This document shows, in pieces, positions 56,560 to 64,000 of a DNA stretch of 64,000 nt. The translations under genes were made by a program, and so were the position numbers. The notes under the pieces were generated by a model that saw nothing but the letters and a program-made list of their open reading frames with translations, made no database searches and had not been told where the DNA came from. The stretch is from positions 99,006,501 to 99,070,500 of the forward strand of contig NC_060213.1 in NCBI RefSeq assembly GCF_021130785.1, read 5' to 3'. The number at the start of each line of letters is the position of its first letter. The first letter of the stretch is position 1. Origin of the DNA: Homalodisca vitripennis (lineage: Eukaryota > Arthropoda > Insecta > Hemiptera > Cicadellidae).

Positions 56560-57281
56560 AATCTTATTGGCCCCAATAAACCTTCGTGGAGACTACCACG
56601 ACAACGCGAATGGGGATATAATTATGAAGTGGTTAAAGGAAAAGTGTTACCGAATGTGGAACCAAATTCAATACTGGTAGTCGATAACGCGCCCTACCAT
56701 AACATACAAATTAATAAACCCCCTACTTCAAAAAGAAGGAAGCAAGATATGAAGGTTTGGAACGGAATACCAAAAAACGGAATACCATTTTGCGACTATA
56801 TGCTTTTACCTGAACTCTACAAACTTGTGCAGCTATATAAAACAAGGCATGTCCGGTACGCCTTGGACGAAATTGTTCAACTAGAGGGTCATGACATCTT
56901 ACGACTTCCGCCCTACCACCCAGCAGAAACTGTTCAACTAGAGGGGCATGTCATCTTACGACTTCCGCCCTACCACCCAGACCTCAATCCCATTGAGTTA
57001 ATTTGGGCCGAAGTCAAAAGTTATGTGCCTATGAGAAATACATCTGTCACTATGTCTCAAGCTAAAGTTGTATGCGAGACAAGATACCAAGTATGGGTTC
57101 CGAAGAGTGGTCAGTAAAGTGCAAGCACGTAGAGAAAATCGAAAGGGGCTATGCAGCCGCAGAACCCCAGATTGAAAAGATTATAGAAGACCATATTATA
57201 TCAGTTGGTTCGGATACAGACAGCAGTGACAGTGACCGAGAAGAGGAGGACGATTTGAGTGGAATTGAAGAACTCCAATGA
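56560..57281 (+). pseudogene. DDE_3-type transposase relic with in-frame duplication of a catalytic segment
   Basis: The main frame (56629-57117) begins in V-L-P-N-V-E-P-N-S-I-L-V-V-D-N-A-P-Y-H, whose Asp is the usual catalytic D of the domain. Later comes P-D-L-N-P-I-E-L-I-W-A-E-V-K, with the final D and E. Just before it, 19 codons (56869-56925) are repeated in tandem (56926-56982): E-(I/T)-V-Q-L-E-G-H-(D/V)-I-L-R-L-P-P-Y-H-P. A frameshift near 57065 moves the C-terminal part (M-R-D-K-I-P-S-M-G-S-E-E-W) into the frame ending at 57281 with an acidic tail. The segment just upstream (56560-56630) reads L-R-G-D-Y-H-D-N-A-N-G-D in another frame. The N-terminal DNA-binding half is missing. Confidence 0.78.
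56869..56982 (+). repeat. 57-bp in-frame tandem duplication inside the transposase
   Basis: Two adjacent 57-bp copies, 56869-56925 and 56926-56982, differ at a handful of bases. They encode 19 residues each. The divergence argues against an assembly slip. Confidence 0.85.
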
Positions 57282-57643
57282 AAAAAACAATAATTGTAAG
57301 TAACATTTGTTATTAGAAAATTATATTCTAGCATTTATTTAACTAAATATTATTGAAGTGATTTTAAACTAAGCAATAAGAGAATACCACGTAATAGCAA
57401 TAATAGGACTTATCCTTGTTTTTCAGTTATTATAGTGTTGTTTAAATTGTTTTTGAAAATAACGTTATTGTCAATAATAACAAATAATCTGCAAATCGAA
57501 ATCGTCAGTTTAAAGTCGTTAAAGAGATTGTTGCGCCTTCATCTCAGCAGCTAGCACGTAAACGTAACCCGCCTTACAGATAGCGTTTGTTTGTTGAAAG
57601 GGTAGTATTAGGGCTGCACGAGCATTAAATTCCTCCAAATGTA

Positions 57644-58225
57644 CAGATATAACTATTCAATTGAGGTTTTCAATTAAGAACTTTTTAATCTCTACTTCTT
57701 ATCTCCAACCAAAAGATTATTAAAATATATTAAACTTTGATATTAAGAATTATAGATAAAAACATTAGCATTATGTTATTTATTCATGTTCTTAATAAAC
57801 GAGATTTTAATTCCAAGTTTAAACTAATAATTTGCTATAGCACAATAATATTATTATTTTTCACTTCTTAAAATGTCATTAACAATAACTCCGAACAATA
57901 ATTTAGGTGACAAAATATAAAGTAAATATATTAGTAATATAGCTTAGCTTAGTTTTAATATAATAAAAAATATACAAGTATATTCATAACAACGTAATTA
58001 CGTAGTTACGTATTTTTAACACATTCTTAACAAATAAGGACTCCAATACTTGTTTCCTAATAGTCTTATTCTTTACGTAACACAATTAAGCTGAAAGATA
58101 TTTCTACTGATCATTACTGTTTTATTACTTTTGTTTAAGTTATTATCATTATAGTTCATATTCATGAGTCTGTTACATTGCTTTGGTGGCTATTTGTTTC
58201 TTTTTGAATTGCAATACTTATCTCG
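57644..58225 (+). repeat. Segmental block A, copy 3, last part
   Basis: Matches 44442-45350 minus the SINE. The intact SINE target site is near 57722 (A-T-A-T-A-T-T-A-A-A-C-T-T-T-G). Noncoding. Confidence 0.6.
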
Positions 58226-58517
58226 TTTTTAGGTTTATAGCTCAAATGATTAATTATTAGTGTACGAATTTAGGAAAATAATGTTATATATTTTTATCAA
58301 ATGCTTTGCACATGATAGTATAGGCAATGCTGGATGTTACTTTTGACCTTGAGCACAAAAGAAAGTATTCCACACGAACAGGTTCATTATGTGATCAAGA
58401 ATATTTTATTTTCTTTACATAGCTACGCTAGATTGCTTCTGTACACTCAAATCAATTGTTTCTGTCTCAAATGATGACGTCTGGTTGTCATCCTTTTTTA
58501 CACATGGACCATTTACT
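58226..58517 (+). repeat. Segmental block F, copy 3, left of the foldback element
   Basis: Matches 28415-28690 and 45355-45650. It is interrupted by the foldback element at C-C-A-T-T-T-A-C-T (58509-58517) and resumes at 63878. Confidence 0.7.
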
Positions 58518-58531
58518 AGCTATGTGAAGCT

Positions 58532-59330
58532 GGCGGCACCCATTAACCAAAATACACCCAAAACTAGTGGAATCGTTTGTTTAGCGTTTGTTTAGGTTTG
58601 TTTAGCTATTTTCACCGTTTGTTTGGCATTAATGTGCGAAATATGCAAAAAACAGTGGGTGCCGCTAGCTTTACTCCAGCGGCACCCATTAACGAAAATA
58701 CGCCAAAAACTAGTGGAATTGTTTGTTTGGCGTTTGTTTAGGTTTGTTTAGCTGTTTTCAGCGTTTTGTTTGGCATTAATGTGCGAAATATGCAAAAATC
58801 AGTGGGTGCCGCTAGCTTCACACCAGCGGCACCCATTAACGAAAATACGCCAAAAACTAATGGAATCGTTTGTTTGACGTTTGTTTAGGTTTGTTTAGCT
58901 ATTTTCAGCGTTTTTTTGGCATTAGTGTGCGAAATATGCAAAAAACAGTGGGTGCCGCTAGCTTCACTCCAGCGGCACCCATTAACGAAAATACGCCAAA
59001 AACTAGTGGAATCGTTTGTTTGGCGTTTGTTTAGGTATGTTTAGCTGTTTTCAGCGTTTGTTTGGCATTAATGTGCGAAATATCCAAAAATCAGTGGGTG
59101 CCGCTAGCTTCACACCAGCGGCACCCATTAACGAAAATACGCCAAAAACTAATGGACTCGTTTGTTTGACGTTTGTTTAGGTTTGTTTAGCTATTTGCAG
59201 CGTTTGTTTGGCATTAGTGTGTGAAATATGCAAAATGCAGTGGGTGCCGCTAACTTCACACCAGCGGCACCCATTAACGAAAATACGCCAAAAACTAATG
59301 GAATCGTTTGTTTAGCACCAGCGGCAGTTG
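58532..59330 (+). repeat. Left terminal array, about five 146-bp monomers
   Basis: Monomers begin G-C-G-G-C-A-C-C-C-A-T-T-A-A-C at about 58533, 58679, 58825, 58972, 59118 and 59263 (spacing 145-147). The last is truncated near 59330. Each monomer starts with G-C-G-G-C-A-C-C-C-A and ends with the inverse, T-G-G-G-T-G-C-C-G-C-T-A-G-C-T-T. Each also has two T-T-T-G-T-T-T-(A/G)-G runs. Confidence 0.92.
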
Positions 59331-60214
59331 TGTAATATAACCATCACAAATTCAAGCTTAAGCCAAGTATCATATAGTTCGCAAGTTTTAGTGATATTAG
59401 TGATATAATATGAAAACTTTATCGATACTTAATTTAAAGGCACTTGGACATTTCCTAGCACACGGAAATAGAGAACGCGTGACGTTGACCTTATTTCAAT
59501 TTTAGGTTGTCAGCCCAGTTCATTAAGGGAATTACTGAATCTTTTTTAATGACTAAAGATTAATTTTTCGTTTATGCTGAATCTGTGAAACAATTCAGAG
59601 CCGTCCCTTGCCGTTGCCGAACCGCAAATTGGGTCAAAACAAGAGTTTTCCTACAAAAATCTTTAAAATTAGTTTGCATTAAGAGTAATCCACACTACGG
59701 ATAAAATATAAAATACATTTTGTACACTTCGTCCTATAAAACATAAACATTTAAAAAGAAATTTAAATATTTTAACACATAACATATTTTGTATTAACTC
59801 TATTTTCTGGACATTACAGAGAGTTGTTTGACTTTTCAATTATTTAAAAGACTGTCTGTTGATTGGATGTGGTTTGTCTGCAGAATGTCTGCAGACTGTT
59901 TCCAAACATCACCGGATACAAAAAGATACAGTCTGCATACAGTGTACCCGCATACAAATCTGCCAGTGTGGACTATGCTTAAGACATGAAAACGTGTCTT
60001 ACAGTTACCGTACCCATATACTCGTAAATTGAATAACGAACTTTCTACCATTTGGTAGTGATCTTCTGTGCCGACCGGTTTGAATGTGTTTGGTCACTGG
60101 TCGCTATTTTCTCTGTTTTCAAAACCCTTCAAACAAGGAATGGCGTTTTTTTTTTACATTTCCGGTCCCTTGCATGTGTCATCACAAAGAACTTTTATGA
60201 TGGGCAATATAGGC

Positions 60215-60508
60215 CTATATAAGATAGACCTTGTGAATATTAGGTCTGTGCGAACGTGATCCGAACAATACGTCGTATGGTCCGCCGATATGGGGTTTAT
60301 GGCATACCCTTGTAATGGGCTCAGCGTAAGAGCTACCTGGTGTACCAAAGGGTTCTGTTAGGCAAAGAAAGGGGAAGGAACCTATATGTATACTTATTTC
60401 CCACTCTAGAACCCACATTTCAGACGCCTACACCACGAGAAGGTCCGAACATCTTTTGCTGTTGTCTCTGGAGCGAACTAGTAGCGTCGATCAGTCTCAA
60501 AGGTAAGT
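60215..60508 (+). promoter_or_regulatory. Possible promoter and first exon inside the foldback element
   Basis: TATA-like C-T-A-T-A-T-A-A-G at 60215-60223, followed about 280 bp later by the consensus donor A-A-G|G-T-A-A-G-T (GT at 60503). The interval is less AT-rich than the surroundings. No acceptor or coding exon was found. Suggestive only. Confidence 0.2.
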
Positions 60509-62760
60509 GAATCTATTTATTTTTATAATAAGATTTGTTTGAAGTTTCAAATGAAATGTTTATACTCTTGTAATATACGAGTACTAATATCGTAGTAATC
60601 TTAATGTGCCCTGTTCATGTCACTTGAGAATTGAATATATAGCGTCTAAAAATCAAACCATTTTAATTACCAAGCTTTACTTTTAAATCAAGCATAAACT
60701 TTTAACTCTTTTCAACGCAATTGTGTATTTTAACGCAGTTAACAATTTGCCATTGTATTTGAAAATGTTTATGTATTAATAAAAGTATATCTAGTTAACA
60801 AATTACAAAACGAAGTCTACATAAAAATTAAATAGCAATAAGATATGCACGTTCCATCACATAATGTTATTATACTCATTTATAAGTATTAGAAAACTAG
60901 CTGTTACCCGCGGCTTCGCACGCAATTTTTAGAACCGAAGTCCTTATAAAAAGCAATTATGATGTAAAATGATGGGAGTCCTACAAACATTTTAAAACGT
61001 AAGTAGGCATACATCAGGTATATATTATTTAGGTTCGTGGGAAACAGTATCAGAGTTTAAATTAATTATTATATCATGTTTGGCACATGTAGGAGCATTT
61101 CTGGTTCTAATTAATTATATACTCGTACATAACGTCACAGCTGAATCTGCCTTGTAATCCCGATCAGGAAAACACAAATCTCGGGTCACACAGGTCTCGG
61201 AAATTTACTTTGGTCAAAAAGCGAATATTTCCAGTCCTTGTCATATATTTCAGGTCTAAGATATTGCCAGTACCTTAGAAGAGTTTGCCTTGTTGTTCTG
61301 ACGAAGAAAAAATATATATACTTACATAGGACCGAGATGCCTACTTCGGTAAAAAAAGTGCCTACTTAAGACCGTTTAAATTCACTTACTTAATATGTCA
61401 CAGGTTAGCTTGCCATACTGTCTCGATTAAAATACTATATACGTTCTATTATATAGTTCTCGGAAATCTATTTTGGTCAAAATCGTGTTGGCATAGTTAA
61501 GTTTGCTAGGACTGAAAAGCCTAATACGCCAAATGAATTGTAATACCTATGATCCATGCTGTCTCTATAGAAAGTATTTTATTGATTAAAATAATTAAAA
61601 ATTCCAAACAAGCTACTATTCTGAATCACTTTTTGGGCCAAGTCATGGAGCAAACCGTAATTCCACAATTCCTTATGAACAATTCCATAAAAGGAAACAA
61701 ATCAACCCTTATGAATAATTAATATTTTGAAGTTTTACATTTTATTCACTTTATTGCACATTTAGTTATTATTTAGTAATAATATTTACGTGTTTTGTAA
61801 GAACTAACACGTATGTGGCTTTACAGGTAGCCAAAAACATCCGGGACACGCAAGAAGTGCTACCTCATCTTCTGTTTTATATAGCCATAGGATAAATTAC
61901 ACAAACTGCAAAGGATGGATATTTTTAATTACCTGAACAATAAATTAAGCATTTCCTAATTTATACTGCAAATTGTTTGCTGTGCAATAATTAAGTTACG
62001 AAATAATTTTAAATATATTTGTAACTGTATGTTTTGCCATTTTGACTATAAATGTAATATATTAATATCTATATTTTATTAAGGTAACAATCTTTTATGA
62101 CTTATTTCTTTAGTTTTAATTCTTTATATTGAAAGCGTATACATTAGTATGGACTATGTTTGTTTGTTTTCTTTTATGTTTATTTTTTTAAGATTATAAA
62201 CATTGGACCCCTGCATATTTACAAATTTATTTTGAAAAACATTCATTATTTTAATGTTAATGCCAAATGTTTAACAATATTTTATAAATTTATAGCTTAC
62301 TTTTTATATTTTAAGAAACAGTTTTTACGTTATATATCGATAATGTAAAAAATGTTATCTTTTTTACTATATTAGATTTGTTTCTTAAAATTGGTAGCAT
62401 GTATCATAATAATGCAGTAAATTTTCAAAAAAATATTTAAAATTAAACAATAAAGCGGTAATTTTGAACACTTTTCATCATTATTGTCCTTTTTACTAAA
62501 ATTAGATATTAAAACAAGTATGATTGATAACATAATATAGTGGGATCATATTCATACAATTATATGTTTAAACTGTATATCATCAAATTCCATTAATGTA
62601 TGGATTCATTTGTATAATTTATTATACGTAGTACAGTACGATACGATTCATTAATTTGTCCCTTAGTTGTATTCTTTATAATGAAAATCATACAGTGTTT
62701 AGTAATATTATGAAATATTCATAAAAAGTTTGTGTTGGATGCAAAAACTCATGGTACTTT

Positions 62761-62796
62761 ATATTGTATTATATTGTATTATATTATATTATATAT

Positions 62797-62832
<36 letters not shown>
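62761..62832. repeat. TA-rich microsatellite
   Basis: Imperfect A-T-A-T-T-G-T-A-T-T units followed by a pure TA run. Confidence 0.9.
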
Positions 62833-62834
<2 letters not shown>

Positions 62835-63130
62835 AATCTTACAGTGTATAGTAATGTTAATAATATTCAATAAAATTATGTTGGATTAAAAAAACGTTAA
62901 ATTAATTATTCCTTATATCTAAGGTAATGGCGTTTAAAGTTATTGTTGTCAACCAACACTATACACAAACGAAATGCGAGGCTAAACAAAAGGTGACGAT
63001 TAGTTTTTTTACAGATTTTTAGAATAGGTACCGCAAGTAATGTTGTAGACCACGTAACTGTAACTGGTGCGAAGCTACGCGGCAACTACACAATTTCGGA
63101 AATTATTGTCCAACAAAAGCTAAAAATATC

Positions 63131-63877
63131 TAAACAAGCCTGAACAAACTAAACAAACGATAACACTAGTTTTTGGCGTAATAGGCGTATTTCGTTAATG
63201 GATGCCACTAGCGATCAAGCAGAGCCTACTTTGTATTTTGCATATTTCGCGCCATATAGGGGCGGCACGGTCTGACACGGCGACGGCAGCCAAGGAACGT
63301 ATCCATTAGTTTTTTGAATATTTCACACATTAATGCCAAACAAACGCTGCAAATAGCTAAACAAACCTAAACAAACGATTCCACTAGTTGTTGGCGTATT
63401 TTCGTTAATGGGTGCCGCTGGTGTGAAGCTAGCGGCACCCACTTTGTTTTTTGCATATTTCGCACATTAATGCCAAACAAACGCTGAAAATAGCTAAACA
63501 AACCTAAACAAACGTCAAACAAACGATTCCACTAGTTTTTGGCGTATTTTCGTTAATGGGTGCCGCTGGGGTGAAGCTAGCGGCACCCACTTTGCTTTTT
63601 GCATATTTCGCACATTAATGCCAAACAAACGCTGAAAATAGCTAAACAAACCTAAACAAACGTCAAACAAACGATTCCACTAGTTTTTGGCGTATTTTCG
63701 TTAATGGGTGCCGCTGGTGTGAAGCTAGCGGCACCCACTTTGTTTTTTGCATATTTCACACATTAATGATAAACAAACGTTAAAAATTGCTAAACAAACC
63801 TAAACAAACGCTAAACAAACGATTCCACTAGTTTTGGGTGTATTTTGGTTAATGGGTGCCGCCAGCTTCACACAGTC
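63131..63877 (-). repeat. Right terminal array, inverse of the left array
   Basis: The same monomer in reverse orientation. G-G-G-T-G-C-C-G-C-T-G occurs near 63405, 63557, 63704 and 63855, spacing about 147-152. The innermost part (63131-63300) is diverged and interrupted. The array is a little shorter than the left one. Confidence 0.9.
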
Positions 63878-64000
63878 CCATTTACTCTAAAATTTTTATA
63901 GTAACGCATTTATATGTTTATTCACATCCACTTATATGTTTATATCAGGTTGGTACTCAGGTACCTTCGAGTGACACTCGTGTTTTAATTCTCCCGAAAT
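63878..64000 (+). repeat. Segmental block F, copy 3, right of the foldback element
   Basis: Resumes block F after the 9-bp duplication (C-T-A-A-A-A-T-T, then G-T-A-A-C-G-C-A-T-T-T-A-T-A-T-G). The match to 45650-45700 weakens after about 63930, where a different sequence (G-G-T-T-G-G-T-A-C-T-C-A-G) begins. Confidence 0.5.

Larger units (their letters stand above)
56429..57641 (+). mobile_element. IS630/Tc1/mariner-like DNA transposon with TA target duplication
   Basis: A 1,213-bp element bordered by TA on both sides (56427-56428 and 57642-57643). The paralogous site at 44436-44437 has a single TA in A-A-C-A-A-A-T-A-C-A-G-G-T-A-T-A. The left end, C-A-G-T-T-C-G-A-G-G-A-C-T-T-T-A, is the inverse of the right end (C-A-T-T-T-G-G-A-G-G-A-A-T-T-T-A when reverse-complemented), with 13 of 16 identical. 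It contains a transposase relic. Borders are defined by sequence and empty site, so they are close to exact. Confidence 0.88.
59331..63130. other. Interior of the foldback element; no gene recognised
   Basis: About 3.8 kb of mostly AT-rich sequence without long open frames. Near 59690 (T-C-C-A-C-A-C-T-A-C-G-G) and 59960 (C-A-G-T-G-T-G-G-A-C-T) are partly inverse motifs around a C-T-G-C-A-G-A-rich segment. A GC-richer patch at 60060-60500 has a TATA-like C-T-A-T-A-T-A-A-G at 60215-60223 and a strong donor-like A-A-G-G-T-A-A-G-T at 60500-60508. A motif C-C-C-G-C-G-G-C-T-T-C-G-C-A-C-G-C at 60908-60924, of a type I recall as recurrent in insect repeats, has an imperfect inverse near 63062-63090. 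A TA-rich microsatellite lies at 62761-62832. Confidence 0.5.
58518..63877. mobile_element. Foldback-type DNA transposon with arrayed ~146-bp inverted termini
   Basis: A 5,360-bp insert flanked by the 9-bp direct repeat CCATTTACT (58509-58517 and 63878-63886). The paralogous empty site is near 45645 (A-T-T-A-T-T-T-A-C-T-C-T-A-A-A-A), in single copy. The ends are inverted copies: 58518 onward reads A-G-C-T-A-T-G-T-G-A-A-G-C-T-G-G-C-G-G-C, and the last bases read G-C-C-G-C-C-A-G-C-T-T-C-A-C-A-C. Each terminus is an array of about five monomers of about 146-150 bp, oriented inward and opposite to each other. The interior (59331-63130) has no long open frame and no transposase domain that I can see, so it is probably non-autonomous. 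The 9-bp duplication fits MULE or Foldback-like transposition. Confidence 0.88.

Noticed and set aside
57149..57334. Ser-rich minus-strand frame
   Set aside because: Antisense of the acidic tail of the mariner-like transposase (GAN codons read as serine on the other strand).
58532..59330. CRISPR-like regular array
   Set aside because: The repeat covers the whole 146-bp period with no variable spacers, and the genome is eukaryotic. The inverse array at the other end shows it is a transposon terminus.
62160..62348. Small hydrophobic protein inside the foldback element
   Set aside because: Very AT-rich F/Y/I/K-biased frame of the length expected by chance, with no supporting motif.
58518..63877. 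LTR retrotransposon or provirus with long terminal repeats
   Set aside because: The ends are inverted, not direct, and there is no gag/pol coding. A 9-bp duplication also does not fit the 4-6 bp of LTR elements.

Overview
The window looks like a nuclear contig from an insect. It is AT-rich, has long noncoding stretches and many TA/CA microsatellites, and is full of decayed LINE, SINE and DNA-transposon copies. Its only convincing host genes belong to the insect gustatory receptor (GR, 7tm_7) family. A hemipteran host is a guess from the repeat style and is not shown by the sequence. No rRNA, tRNA, CRISPR or bacterial-type operon was seen.

Host genes: five copies of one GR lineage. Three are intact single-exon genes of 398-399 codons: 3911-5107 (-), 30597-31796 (+) and 48889-50088 (+). 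One is a near-intact pseudogene with a nonsense codon and a frameshift (17445-18643, -). One is a badly deleted, 3'-truncated pseudogene (27680-28408, +). All intact copies end in the GR signature TYhhhhhQF. The GRs share about 170-200 bp of 5' flank and about 450 bp of 3' flank, and sit inside larger duplicated blocks. The two + strand units (GR at 30.6 kb and 48.9 kb) repeat with an offset of about 18.3 kb. A third unit starts near 53 kb and runs off the right edge, so another GR copy is expected just outside. The left part (1-19 kb) holds inverted and rearranged pieces of the same unit. A fragment that looks like the last exon of an unidentified gene recurs in the units (5918-6137, 24123-24310, 47064-47280, with a scrap at 9301-9372).

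Mobile elements: the duplicated units supply paralogous empty sites, so several insertions can be delimited almost to the base. These are a 5'-truncated LINE (33387-34977, -), a mini MULE-like DNA transposon (35079-36556), a longer decayed LINE with an esterase-type ORF1 (36743-40599, +), a third LINE (41303-43325, +), a 5S-rRNA-derived SINE with a 10-bp target duplication (44531-44789), and an IS630/Tc1/mariner-like element with TA duplication (56429-57641). Two relics come from a DDE transposase family that I cannot name (50690-52353 and 54740-55375). Smaller scraps are a LINE ORF1 fragment (15965-16583), an HTH_DUF4817 transposase N-terminus (about 19190-19612) and an RT fragment (about 25880-26080).

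The most striking structure is at the right end. It is a 5.36-kb foldback-type element (58518-63877) whose two ends are oppositely oriented arrays of a roughly 146-bp, internally palindromic monomer. It is flanked by a 9-bp direct repeat and sits in a site that is unoccupied in the paralogous block.
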